Origin: Holophagales bacterium UBA5066
Lineage (GTDB): Bacteria; Acidobacteriota; Thermoanaerobaculia; UBA5066
Length of the DNA: 33,870 nucleotides
Direction of reading: 5' to 3'
Assembly: GCA_002414905.1 (NCBI GenBank)
Contig: DIAY01000051.1
Location: 1 to 33,870, forward strand
The notes beneath the pieces were generated by a model. The model was not told the DNA's origin. It saw nothing but the letters and a program-made list of their open reading frames with translations, and made no database searches. This document shows positions 1-7,929 of this stretch, piece by piece. Numbering within the stretch: position 1 is the first letter of the stretch; the number at the start of each line of letters is the position of its first letter. Made by a program: the position numbers and the translations under genes.

Positions 1-1
1 C

Positions 2-115
2 GCGCGGACCGAAAAGCTGCTCGGGAACGTCGAAGCGGCCCGTCGGGCCCTCCGAAAGGCGGAGAAGCTGCGGCCGGACGACGCGCAGGTCCGCTCGCTC
101 CTCGAGGGGACCTGA
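2..115 (+). CDS. C-terminal end of a TPR-repeat protein (partial)
   Basis: An open frame runs in from the left edge and stops at TGA 113-115. The 37 visible residues (ending ...DDAQVRSLLEGT) include GNVEAARRALRKAEKLRPDD. That is the spacing of small and hydrophobic residues seen in the second half of a tetratricopeptide repeat: A-x3-A-x2-K/A-x2-L-x-P. TPRs are helical protein-protein interaction repeats, so the protein is probably a scaffold or assembly factor, but nothing else of it is visible. It lies upstream of the GWxTD gene on the same strand, with a promoter-like hexamer between them, so the two need not be co-transcribed. The assignment rests on one repeat only. Confidence 0.55.
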   Translation, partial: ARTEKLLGNVEAARRALRKAEKLRPDDAQVRSLLEGT

Positions 116-161
116 TTCGAGGCCGGGTATTCCGGAAGAGGTGAACGGACCCTCTCTGGGG

Positions 162-167
162 TATAGT
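162..167 (+). promoter_or_regulatory. -10-like hexamer TATAGT upstream of the GWxTD gene
   Basis: TATAGT matches the sigma70 -10 consensus at 5 of 6 positions in an otherwise GC-rich stretch. Transcription would start near 174-175, exactly at the first in-frame ATG (175), with the second ATG at 217 about 42 nt downstream. No convincing -35 is seen. The gene could be leaderless (ATG 175) or have a short leader (ATG 217). Confidence 0.5.
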
Positions 168-216
168 TCCAAGGATGCGCCGGTTCCGGCGAACTCCCCC
201 TGAAAGGACCACGCGG

Positions 217-1896
217 ATGAGAAAGCTGCGGCTTCTTGTGACCCTCGTCCCGCTCGTGGCGCTCGCTTTCCCCGCGGCCGCCCAGCTGGAGAAGTTCAAG
301 GATTGGGACAAGTCTCCCGAATTCACCTACTACGCCACCGACGAGGAGCAGAGCGCCTGGAAGGGCGTGCGGTCCGACGAGGAAGCCCAGAAGTTCTATA
401 ACCTCTTCTGGGGCAAGCGTCACCCCAACTACCAGACGAACGCCCAGAACGTCTTTCGGGCCAGGTTCGACGCCCTCGTCATCAAGGCCGACGAGCTATT
501 TCCCCTGGGGACGCCCGGCGAGAAGCGATTCCGGCGGGGCGCCCTGACCGAGCGCGGGAAGATCCTCATCCTGCTGGGGCCGCCCAAGGCGATGGGCTCC
601 AAGGTCATGACCTCACAGGACACACCGGGAGGCAGCGGGGCTTCGGAGGGCGAAGGCCGCTTTCTCGGGACGGGTGGCGGTGGAACGACGGTCCTGACCC
701 GGTTCCAGTACGAGAAGGACCAGCTTCCGGAGTGGGCCGGCCTGAAGACCCTCGTCCTGACGTTCACGACGGACCAGACGGCGTTGTCCGAGTCCGTCGA
801 CAAGCCCGCGGACGTGAAACGCATCCAGAAGAAGGCGATCGCGGCCGCGCTCGTCAATCCGAAGATGACCGAACCTCCCGTCTACAAGACGCGTGAGGAA
901 TACGAGGCCGAGCAGAAGGCCGCCGCGGAAGCGGCGGTCGAGGCCGCGAAGGGTCCGGCTCTCTCGGCGCCGGTCCGCGCGGCACTCGAGGCGCTCATCG
1001 TCAAGGGACCGGAGGGCGACCTCGGGACCCTCCCGTTCGCTTATGGCGACAAGGCGACCCGGCTGATGATTCAGCTCGCCGTCCCCGGTGCCGTCGTCGC
1101 GGCGGCTACTCCGGCCGCGCCGGCCGCGCCGGCCTCTCCTGCGGTCGCTCCGGCTGCACCCGCTTCGCCTGCCCTGAAGGTCGCCGTCCTCGTCAAGGGA
1201 AAAGACGGCCGGGACGCGGCCCGCCTCGAAGAGACCGCCGTCCTCCAGAAATCGAAGAGTGACTTCTTCGTCGACTACTCGCTCCCGATCGAGCCCGGCG
1301 ACTACGACGTCGCCATGATCCTCCTCGACGAGTCTGGTGCGGAGAAGGTCGCGGCCCATCGGGCCGTGACCGTTCCCCCTCTCCCCACCGAGCTCGGGGT
1401 CTCGCAGCTCCTTATCGCCTATAACGACATGCCGGCCGACGGGGCGAAGGGCGACGAGCCTTTCGTCTTCTCCACGCGGAAGTTCGTCCTCAGGGGCGAC
1501 AACAAGCTTCAGAGCACCGACGGCCTCGCCTACGTCGCGCGGGTCTACAACCCGGCCGTGGACCCCGCGACGAGGAAGCTGAATCTGCAGCGGACGATCT
1601 CGATCAAGCCGAAGAGCGGCTCCACGATCGACGTTCCCCAGGCCCCGGACGAGCCGATGGCCGTACCGGAACAGCAAGGAATGTCGACCGCGCTGATCAT
1701 CGATCTCGCGGGAGCCATCGTCGACGTCAATGTCGGGGACTACTTCCGCCCGGGTGAGTACACGCTGATCCTCAAGGTCACCGACGTCGTCGCGGGCAAG
1801 TCCGTCGAGGCGAAGACCCCCTTCACCCTCGTCGCACCGACTCCGGCTCCGGGGGCCAAGTCTCCTGCGGCGAAGGCCCCCGCACAGAAGAAGTAG
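217..1896 (+). CDS. Secreted GWxTD-domain protein
   Basis: The 559-residue product starts with a clear signal peptide (MRKLRLL, a hydrophobic core, then FPAAAQ). Residues of about 20-200 match the GWxTD domain in its degenerate form: YYATDEE, then an FWGKR block, a conserved N-x3-F-x2-R-x-D region, and an ERGKILILLGPP block like the family's TDRGRVYILLGPP. An Ala/Pro-rich linker follows at about residues 290-320, then a beta-rich C-terminal region with no family I can name. ATG 217 was chosen because AAGGA (204-208) lies 8 nt upstream and it gives a normal signal peptide. ATG 175, 7 nt after a -10-like hexamer, would add 14 basic residues and remains possible. The domain has no established biochemical role known to me. 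The protein converges on an operon holding a second GWxTD protein, which suggests a shared envelope function. Confidence 0.8.
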   Translation: MRKLRLLVTLVPLVALAFPAAAQLEKFKDWDKSPEFTYYATDEEQSAWKGVRSDEEAQKFYNLFWGKRHPNYQTNAQNVFRARFDALVIKADELFPLGTPGEKRFRRGALTERGKILILLGPPKAMGSKVMTSQDTPGGSGASEGEGRFLGTGGGGTTVLTRFQYEKDQLPEWAGLKTLVLTFTTDQTALSESVDKPADVKRIQKKAIAAALVNPKMTEPPVYKTREEYEAEQKAAAEAAVEAAKGPALSAPVRAALEALIVKGPEGDLGTLPFAYGDKATRLMIQLAVPGAVVAAATPAAPAAPASPAVAPAAPASPALKVAVLVKGKDGRDAARLEETAVLQKSKSDFFVDYSLPIEPGDYDVAMILLDESGAEKVAAHRAVTVPPLPTELGVSQLLIAYNDMPADGAKGDEPFVFSTRKFVLRGDNKLQSTDGLAYVARVYNPAVDPATRKLNLQRTISIKPKSGSTIDVPQAPDEPMAVPEQQGMSTALIIDLAGAIVDVNVGDYFRPGEYTLILKVTDVVAGKSVEAKTPFTLVAPTPAPGAKSPAAKAPAQKK

Positions 1897-1924
1897 GGCC
1901 TCTCCCCAGGATCGGGAAGGCAGG

Positions 1925-1950
1925 AAGGCCCCGGCTTGCGCCGGGGCCTT
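1925..1950. terminator. Bidirectional hairpin terminator between convergent genes
   Basis: A perfect 11-bp stem (AAGGCCCCGGC / GCCGGGGCCTT) encloses a TTGC loop at 1936-1939. It is followed on the plus strand by TTCCTT and preceded by A residues that serve as T on the minus strand. It sits between the stop of the plus-strand GWxTD gene and the stop of the minus-strand VWFA gene, so it can serve both. Confidence 0.8.
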
Positions 1951-1980
1951 TTCCTTCCGGACGTTGGGGAGGCGGGCCTG

Positions 1981-3615
1981 CTACTCGACCCGGAGGTCGA
2001 CCGAGGCGAGAGCCATCCGGCCGGAGGCGACGTCGCGGACTCCAGCCACGAACCGGATGTTGCCTTTGCCGGTCTTGAGCTGGCTGCGGTGTACGAACGT
2101 CCGGCCTCGGGCCTCCTCCCATTCCCCGGCCGGAATCGACACGGTGATTTTCTCGGGCTTGATGGTCGACCTCGCACCCGTGTCTTCGGCGGCGGCAAGC
2201 GTCACTTCGACGACGGACTTCATCGTTCCACCCTCGTCCCGGAAGGTGAGCTGGGCCATCGGGACTTCGACCTCCCAGGGCGCCACGCGGCGGCCCGGTC
2301 CGCCCTTGCTCTCGAGGGCGCCGATCCGGAGGGTCGCGGCGAAGTCGCCGGTGGCGCCGGGGGTCAGGAGGGCCATCTCCACGCGGTCGACGGCGGCTTC
2401 GTCGGCCGTCTTGGCGCTGAAGCCCGACCGTGCCCGAACGACGACGTCGGGGCGCGTCGTGAGGACCTCGACCTTTCGGGTGCTCTTCCCGGGGACCCCG
2501 GAGAGCGTGACACCCACCGAGTAGTAGCTGCTCGCTTCCCGGTAGACGCGGTCGAGATCGGAGCGGAAGACGTTTCGGTTCTCCACGAGCGAGCCACCGG
2601 TGTCGCGGGCCAGCATGGCCATCGAGTCGCGGAAGTTCTGGGTTCGAAAGAAGGGGTTGGTGGCCAGCGGCAGGGGTTGGGAGGCATCCCCGTCGGCCAC
2701 GAGTCCCTTGGCGTCGAAGACCTGGATGGTGATGCCGGAGCTGTTGGCCCGGGCAAGGACCTTTCGGAGGTCGTCGCCGATGTCCTGGTCGAACTGGGAG
2801 AGGAGGGAGGGGCCATAAGCCTGGGCCAGCGTCTGCCCGGGGTACCACTCGTAGCCGTTCGTGACGAGCAGGAGCGTTCGCTTGCCGGAGCGTGCGGCGA
2901 GGGCGGAGACGCTGCGCGCGAGCTCCGCGAGAGCGGATCTCTCCCGCGAGGCGGTCTGGGCCGACCAGCTGCGGAGGATTCCGCCGCGCGAGGAGGGCCG
3001 GGAGAGCCTCAGCTCCTGGACCGTCTGCCGGTACTGCGCCTCCCACGAAAGGCCCGCGGGGGAAGCCTTTTCGAGACGGTTGAGGCCGCCGAGGAGGTCT
3101 TCCTTGCTGTTCGTGAAGGGGACGAGGACGCGCGTCGAGCCGGTGTACGAGACGATGGAGGCCCGATCGGAGGGGGAGAGACGAAGAACAAAATCACGCA
3201 GGCCTTCAATGACGGCATGCCGCTGCTGCGGGAGGAGACGATCGTCGTCGAAATAGACGAGGAACTGCCGCGGGACGAACGCCTCCCCGCTGTCGGCCTT
3301 CAGCATGTCGAGGACGAGGTCGGGGGAGGCGGTCGCCAGATCCGGCCCGTGGACCTCCCCGGCTTCGATCCGCGCGAAGTAGTCGATCGGAACGGGCTTG
3401 CCGTCGACGCGTACGACGAACTCCCCCCTTGCCAGGTCGTTCACCGGCTGGCCGCCTTTCGTCGCTACGACGTCGAGGTCCATGGCGGTGACCTCGACGG
3501 CGGCGCGTACGCCCGCTGCGATGGGCTCGGGGGCAGAGGCAGCGCCGGCCGCAAGGATGGTCGTCCCGATGAGGGGCGCGAGGACAAACGGGAGGAAGCG
3601 GGTGAGGGCGAACAT
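1981..3615 (-). CDS. Secreted VWFA-related protein, acidobacterial type
   Basis: The 544-residue protein has a signal peptide (about 1-27), an N-terminal beta-rich segment containing LARGEFVVRVDGKPVPIDYF, a von Willebrand factor A-like core (about 115-340), and a C-terminal beta region with the YYSVGV...RKVEV...VVRARSGF pattern. This arrangement matches the VWFA-related domain described mainly in Acidobacteria (TIGR03436 type). The usual metal-binding DxSxS is not present: the strand-1 motif reads VYFDDDRLL (Asp123-125), so metal-dependent adhesion of the ordinary kind is doubtful. The start ATG at 3615 has a strong GGAGGT (3626-3621) 5 nt upstream. It is the last gene of a minus-strand operon, 43 nt after the DUF4388 gene. 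Cellular role unknown; probably periplasmic or extracellular. Confidence 0.85.
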   Translation of the reverse strand: MFALTRFLPFVLAPLIGTTILAAGAASAPEPIAAGVRAAVEVTAMDLDVVATKGGQPVNDLARGEFVVRVDGKPVPIDYFARIEAGEVHGPDLATASPDLVLDMLKADSGEAFVPRQFLVYFDDDRLLPQQRHAVIEGLRDFVLRLSPSDRASIVSYTGSTRVLVPFTNSKEDLLGGLNRLEKASPAGLSWEAQYRQTVQELRLSRPSSRGGILRSWSAQTASRERSALAELARSVSALAARSGKRTLLLVTNGYEWYPGQTLAQAYGPSLLSQFDQDIGDDLRKVLARANSSGITIQVFDAKGLVADGDASQPLPLATNPFFRTQNFRDSMAMLARDTGGSLVENRNVFRSDLDRVYREASSYYSVGVTLSGVPGKSTRKVEVLTTRPDVVVRARSGFSAKTADEAAVDRVEMALLTPGATGDFAATLRIGALESKGGPGRRVAPWEVEVPMAQLTFRDEGGTMKSVVEVTLAAAEDTGARSTIKPEKITVSIPAGEWEEARGRTFVHRSQLKTGKGNIRFVAGVRDVASGRMALASVDLRVE

Positions 3616-3658
3616 GAGTGACCTCCGTCGGAAACTACGGTGAGGTGCGGATCGCGGA

Positions 3659-5095
3659 TCAGAGCCCGAGAACGTCGCGAAGCGCCGCGGCGTCTACGGC
3701 GATCTTCTCGGCCAGGCGGTCGTCCACGGCGAGGGCGGAGTAACGGTCGGCGAGCTCCGGGTCTTCGCTCGTCCACTCCCGTCCGACCTGCTCGGCGGCG
3801 ACCATCTGTTTCGCGAAAAAGACCAGTTGCTCGGCTACGGGGCTTCGGCTCGAGACCAGGCCGCTCGAGCCGAGGACGTCGGCGAACGGCGCAGGGAGAT
3901 TCACTTTCCGTGCCAGTACTCGCCCGCACGAAGCGCGATACCACGAGAGCACGGCCGCGCGGAACGGCCCGGGCTCGAAGTCCTCGGCCAGCAGCAGCTT
4001 GAGCAGCTCGTAGCTGCCGAGGGGCTCGAGGAGGGCGAGCGTCCAGGCGACTCCCGGGTCATCTCCGGTGGCCGGTGCCACGTGGGAGGCGGCCACTGCC
4101 GTGGACACCGCGGCCCGCCGGAGGGCCCTCTCGAGCCGCTCCCGCGTCGGCACGGTGGGGGCCTCCTCGGCGGAGAGGAGCTCCAGCAGCCGGCGCAGCG
4201 CTCCCGGTCCAATCGCGGTGGCTGCTTCGTGAGCAGTCGAGAAGAGGCCTTTCGCAGCAGTGCGGAGGGCGTTCGCCAGGAACAGGAGGTCGATCGTCAG
4301 GAACGGGTCGGTCGCCGCGAGACGGACGACTTCCTCTCCCTCGGCCCCGGCCGCGAGCGCGGCGCGGCAACGTTCGGCGGTGTCGGCGAACAGCGGGAAA
4401 GGCCGGAACGGCTGCCGGAGCGTGGCGGCGACTTTCTCCGAGAGACGCCCGAAGACGACGAAGTGGTCCCGCCAGACGGCGGCAGACGAGTGCTCGAGCC
4501 CGAGGCCCTCCGAAACGGAGAAAAACGCGAGCGCGACGGCCCGAGGGGAAAAATCCAGCCCTGCCTCGGGCGATTCGCCGGCGGCCGTAGCAGATGCGGG
4601 CCGGGTGCGGGCGGTGTCGTCGACCGAGCGTGCCCCTTCGAGAGCGAGGACCTGGCCCCGGAGCGAGAGCTGTATCCGGAGGAAATCCTCCGTGGCGATG
4701 GAGGGGTCGTAGACGAAGGAGGCTCCCTGCCAGTGAAAGAGGTCGAGAAGGATCTTGAGCGCGAGCTGCTCGACCGCGGCCGCGAGCTCCTCGCGCTGAA
4801 GGATGCCGCACTCGAGGACGAGCCGCGTCAGGTTCCGGCCCGTCAGGAAGCTGTCGGCGAGAACCTCGTAGACGGCCGGCTCGGGGAGGATCCCTCGTGA
4901 TGCCAGGTATGTGCCCAGGCGCTCTTCGGAGCGGATGGAAGAGACGAAGACGATCGCACCATCCTTGAGGTCGATCGTCCGCCGGTCCTCACCGCGGGAA
5001 ACGGTGACCCGCCCGGAGAGCCGGTTTATCTCGAGCCACTGAAGGAGGTCGGCGAGCGAGAAGGTATCGAGTGTCCCGTTGAGCGTCTTCGTCAC
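3659..5095 (-). CDS. DUF4388 (PATAN-like) and HDOD-like protein
   Basis: The N-terminus (LNGTLDTFSLADLLQWLEI, then LSGRVTV, a charged turn, and IDLKDGAIVFV) is a typical DUF4388 domain, about residues 5-150, a family seen in bacterial signalling and motility proteins. The second half (about 235-450) resembles an HDOD domain, with LAATDPFLTIDLLFLANALR and an AIG-x3-LRRLLELL helix. It contains no HD phosphohydrolase motif, as usual for HDOD. There is no signal peptide, so the protein is cytoplasmic. The start is GTG at 5093-5095 with only a weak AGAAG upstream, and no ATG is nearby. It lies 31 nt after the upstream GWxTD gene and 43 nt before the VWFA gene, so it is probably co-transcribed. I infer a regulator or scaffold for the secreted neighbours; no function is shown. 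Confidence 0.75.
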   Translation of the reverse strand: MTKTLNGTLDTFSLADLLQWLEINRLSGRVTVSRGEDRRTIDLKDGAIVFVSSIRSEERLGTYLASRGILPEPAVYEVLADSFLTGRNLTRLVLECGILQREELAAAVEQLALKILLDLFHWQGASFVYDPSIATEDFLRIQLSLRGQVLALEGARSVDDTARTRPASATAAGESPEAGLDFSPRAVALAFFSVSEGLGLEHSSAAVWRDHFVVFGRLSEKVAATLRQPFRPFPLFADTAERCRAALAAGAEGEEVVRLAATDPFLTIDLLFLANALRTAAKGLFSTAHEAATAIGPGALRRLLELLSAEEAPTVPTRERLERALRRAAVSTAVAASHVAPATGDDPGVAWTLALLEPLGSYELLKLLLAEDFEPGPFRAAVLSWYRASCGRVLARKVNLPAPFADVLGSSGLVSSRSPVAEQLVFFAKQMVAAEQVGREWTSEDPELADRYSALAVDDRLAEKIAVDAAALRDVLGL

Positions 5096-5126
5096 CGCTT
5101 CTGTAAGTGTGACACGAAGCCGGGCT

Positions 5127-6239
5127 TCAGTCGGTCGCCCTCCTCAGGAGCGCCATGGCCTGTCGGAGGGCGAGGAGCTCGCGAGGCTCCTTCTGCATCA
5201 CGCCCTGGCCATAGGCGCGCTGGGTGACGAACTCGAAGCGAAGCTCGCGGAACGTGATGCCGCGGGGGACGCGGTCGCCCCGGTAGTACCAGACCTCCAT
5301 CTCCCCCTCCACGCCACCCGGGACCGCCCCTTTCGGGTTCACGACCTGGATGGTCCGGGGACCGGTGGCCGTCGTCACGACGATCGTCTCAGTTGATCGC
5401 ATGACCGTCATCTGGTCGTTGGAGCTCCGGATCGGCGCCCGCGCCGCGTAGCTGGGTGGCCCGAGAGTCAGCAGGACGCGCCCGCGATCGGTCAGCGAGC
5501 CGCGGGTCGTCTCCGTCGAGAAGGTCGCCTCCGCGTACTGGACGCGGCGGTAAAACTCCTGCTGAAACTCGTTGTCGGCCGTTTCCACAGCGGGGTCGAG
5601 GCCCGCCCAGAAGTGGGAGACGAAGGAGCGGCGGGCGTCGTCGTCGGGGAGCGCCGCGAAGGCCCGGCGCTCGGAGTCGGTCAGGAGGGCGGAGGCCGGC
5701 CCGTCGGCCCACGCCGGATCCCCGGTATTCGCGGGGATCGCCATGGCGTCGAGGTCACGCGTGGCGAAGCCGGGAAGCACGCCGCCCGCGATCTCATCCG
5801 CGGGGGCGGGCGGTGCCGCCTCGGCGGCCTTCTCCCGCGTCGCCTCGAAGATCCTGACGAACCGCTTCGGGTAGGCACCGGGATCGATGTCCGACGCGGG
5901 GCTCGTGGAGAAGTAGCGAAGGAGCTGCTCGCGGCAGCGCTCCTCGTCCTTCTTCTGGAAGGCGACGGCGGCGGAGTAAAAATAGTAGGCGGGGAGCGCC
6001 CGCGTCCGGGCCGAGTCCATGCCGGGAGCCGAGAGGAGCTCGGCCATCCTCCGGAGCGCGGATTCTGCGGCGTCCCAGTTCCTGGCCGCATACGCCATCT
6101 TGGTCTCGGCGAAGGAACCTACGACCGAGCCCTCGTCCGGAGGCCCTTCCGCACGCAGGGCCGGGGCCAGGGTCGTTGCCAGGACCAGGGTTGCAGCGGG
6201 AAGCCAGTCGAGACGGTGTCTCGCAGGGTGTCTGATCAC
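5127..6239 (-). CDS. Second GWxTD-domain protein, probably secreted
   Basis: The 370-residue product has an N-terminal hydrophobic segment (LPAATLVLATTLAPALRAEG) that looks like a signal peptide and an N-terminal helical region (about 35-130) that could be TPR-like. The GWxTD domain occupies about residues 180-345: LLTDSERRAFAAL, RRSFVSHFWAGLDP, N-x-F-x-x-E-F-x-x-R, GSLTDRGRVLLTLGPP, and a WYYRG element. Domain order is opposite to that of the GWxTD protein at 217-1896, where the domain is N-terminal. The start is GTG 6239. A TAGATT hexamer lies 8 nt before it and no Shine-Dalgarno is seen, so the mRNA may be leaderless. It heads a minus-strand operon with the DUF4388 and VWFA genes. Function unknown. 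Confidence 0.78.
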   Translation of the reverse strand: MIRHPARHRLDWLPAATLVLATTLAPALRAEGPPDEGSVVGSFAETKMAYAARNWDAAESALRRMAELLSAPGMDSARTRALPAYYFYSAAVAFQKKDEERCREQLLRYFSTSPASDIDPGAYPKRFVRIFEATREKAAEAAPPAPADEIAGGVLPGFATRDLDAMAIPANTGDPAWADGPASALLTDSERRAFAALPDDDARRSFVSHFWAGLDPAVETADNEFQQEFYRRVQYAEATFSTETTRGSLTDRGRVLLTLGPPSYAARAPIRSSNDQMTVMRSTETIVVTTATGPRTIQVVNPKGAVPGGVEGEMEVWYYRGDRVPRGITFRELRFEFVTQRAYGQGVMQKEPRELLALRQAMALLRRATD

Positions 6240-6247
6240 GGCATTTC

Positions 6248-6257
6248 AATCTAGCAT
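6248..6257. promoter_or_regulatory. Mirror-image divergent promoter core, GWxTD operon / mcm
   Basis: The 10-mer AATCTAGCAT holds two -10-like hexamers that share the central TA: TAGATT on the minus strand (6253-6248), 8 nt before the GTG of the GWxTD operon, and TAGCAT on the plus strand (6252-6257), 7 nt before the mcm ATG. Neither start has a Shine-Dalgarno, so both transcripts are predicted to begin at or next to their start codons. No good -35 is visible on either side. Confidence 0.5.
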
Positions 6258-6264
6258 CCGGGGT

Positions 6265-7851
6265 ATGTCCACCACCAAGACCGATGCCGTCACCACCTCA
6301 GGGATCCCGGTCCGCCCCTCCTACTCCCCGGGAGACGTTCCCGCGGGCTGGGACCCGGGCGTTCCCGGCGCGTATCCGTATACGCGGGGCGCGCAAGCCG
6401 GCGGCTACCGCAGGAAGCTCTGGACCATGCGGCAGTACGCGGGGTTCTCCACCGCGAAGGACTCGAACGCCCGCTACCGATACCTCCTCGCCCAGGGGCA
6501 GACGGGCCTCTCCGTCGCCTTCGATCTGCCGACCCAGATCGGCTTCGACTCCGACCACTCGCTCGCCCGCGGCGAGGTGGGTCGCGTCGGCGTCGCCATC
6601 GACTCGATCGAGGACATGGAAACCCTCCTCGACGGCATCCCGCTGGACGAGGTGTCGATCTCGATGACGATCAACGCCACGGCGTCCATCCTCCTCGGCC
6701 TCCTGCTCGCCGTCGCACGCCGTCGGGGAACGTCCTGGAAGGGGCTCACGGGGACGATCCAGAACGACATCCTGAAGGAGTACGCGGCGCGCGGCACCTA
6801 CGCGTTCCCGCCGAAGCCTTCGATGCGCCTCATCACCGACATCTTCGGCTTCTGCGCCGAGAACGTCCCGCGCTGGAACACGATCTCCATCTCGGGATAC
6901 CACATCCGCGAGGCCGGCTCGACCGCCGTTCAGGAGGTCGCGTTCACGCTCGCCGACGGAGTCGAATACCTCTCGGCGGCCGTCCGGGCGGGCCTCGACG
7001 CGAAGTCGATCGCGCCGCGCCTCACCTTCTTCTTCAACGTCCACAATGATTTCCTCGAGGAGATTGCCAAGTTCCGGGCGGCCCGCACGCTCTGGGCGCG
7101 TCTCCTGAAGGACCGTTTCGGGATCGACGACCCGCGCGCGCAGGCCCTTCGCTTCCACACGCAGACCGCGGGCTCGACGCTGACCGCGCAGCAGCCCGAC
7201 GTGAACGTCGTCCGCGTCGCCATCCAGGCGCTCGCGGCGGTCCTCGGCGGAACGCAGTCGCTCCACACGAATTCGCGTGACGAGGCGCTCGCCCTGCCGA
7301 CAGCCGACGCGGCCCGCCTCGCGCTCCGGACCCAGCAGGTCATCGCCTACGAGACGGGCGTCACGCGCGTCGCCGACCCGTTCGGGGGCTCCTGGGCCGT
7401 CGAGGCGATGACGGCCGAGATCGTCGATCGAGCCTCGGCGCTCATTTCCCGGATCGACGAGATGGGGGGCGCGCTGGCGGCCATCGAGGCGGGGTACTTC
7501 CAGCGCGAGATCCAGGAGGCGGCCTACCAGGCGCAGAAGGCGATCGAGTCGAAAGAGTCGGTCGTCGTCGGCGTGAACGAGTTCACCGTCCTGGAGGAGA
7601 CCCGGATCCCGACGATGACGATCGACCCTCAGGTCGAGCCGGAGCAGGTCGCCCGCCTTGCCGCCTTCCGGGCGCGGCGCGACGGAGCGAAGGCCGACCG
7701 TCTCCGCGCGGAGCTCGTCGCGGCGGCGAAGGAGGGGAGGAACCTGATGCCGTCGATCGTCGAGGCTGTCGACGGAAACGTCACCCTCGGAGAGGTCGTC
7801 GAGTCGCTCAGGACGATCTTCGGCGACCACCGGGACACCGTCGGACTCTGA
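6265..7851 (+). CDS. Methylmalonyl-CoA mutase large subunit (catalytic domain only)
   Basis: The enzyme interconverts (R)-methylmalonyl-CoA and succinyl-CoA using adenosylcobalamin. The 528 residues cover the substrate-binding TIM-barrel domain and end where the cobalamin-binding domain would begin, so this is the large subunit of the split type; no small subunit lies in the window. Visible motifs are TMRQYAGFSTA, GLSVAFDLPTQIGFDSDH, TIQNDILKEY, SISGYHIREAG and DPFGGSW. Two specificity positions favour methylmalonyl-CoA over isobutyryl-CoA: Tyr58 (QYAGFST, where isobutyryl-CoA mutases have Phe) and Arg176 (AARGTY, where they have Gln). His213 matches the active-site His of ISGYH. ATG 6265 is preceded by TAGCAT at 6252-6257 and no Shine-Dalgarno. 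An upstream in-frame start at 6019 overlaps the divergent gene and adds unconserved residues, so it was rejected. Confidence 0.92.
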   Translation: MSTTKTDAVTTSGIPVRPSYSPGDVPAGWDPGVPGAYPYTRGAQAGGYRRKLWTMRQYAGFSTAKDSNARYRYLLAQGQTGLSVAFDLPTQIGFDSDHSLARGEVGRVGVAIDSIEDMETLLDGIPLDEVSISMTINATASILLGLLLAVARRRGTSWKGLTGTIQNDILKEYAARGTYAFPPKPSMRLITDIFGFCAENVPRWNTISISGYHIREAGSTAVQEVAFTLADGVEYLSAAVRAGLDAKSIAPRLTFFFNVHNDFLEEIAKFRAARTLWARLLKDRFGIDDPRAQALRFHTQTAGSTLTAQQPDVNVVRVAIQALAAVLGGTQSLHTNSRDEALALPTADAARLALRTQQVIAYETGVTRVADPFGGSWAVEAMTAEIVDRASALISRIDEMGGALAAIEAGYFQREIQEAAYQAQKAIESKESVVVGVNEFTVLEETRIPTMTIDPQVEPEQVARLAAFRARRDGAKADRLRAELVAAAKEGRNLMPSIVEAVDGNVTLGEVVESLRTIFGDHRDTVGL

Positions 7852-7865
7852 GACCGGAGTCGATG

Positions 7866-7896
7866 TGCCCGGGCGCCGCGACGGAGCGCCCGGGCA
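7866..7896 (+). terminator. Hairpin terminator after mcm
   Basis: An 11-bp perfect stem (TGCCCGGGCGC, 7866-7876, with GCGCCCGGGCA, 7886-7896) and a 9-nt loop lie 14 nt after the mcm stop. Only ATTC follows, so there is no real U-tract. It may need Rho or act mainly as a 3' end stabiliser. Confidence 0.6.
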
Positions 7897-7929
7897 ATTC
7901 CCGAAAGTCCGGAATCCGGTCGCCCGGAG

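Noticed and set aside
1936..3621. 561-codon plus-strand frame
   Set aside because: Antisense to the VWFA gene; low-complexity Gly/Arg/Asp-rich translation typical of high-GC shadow frames.
6298..7830. 510-codon minus-strand frame
   Set aside because: Exact antisense of mcm with no recognisable motif.
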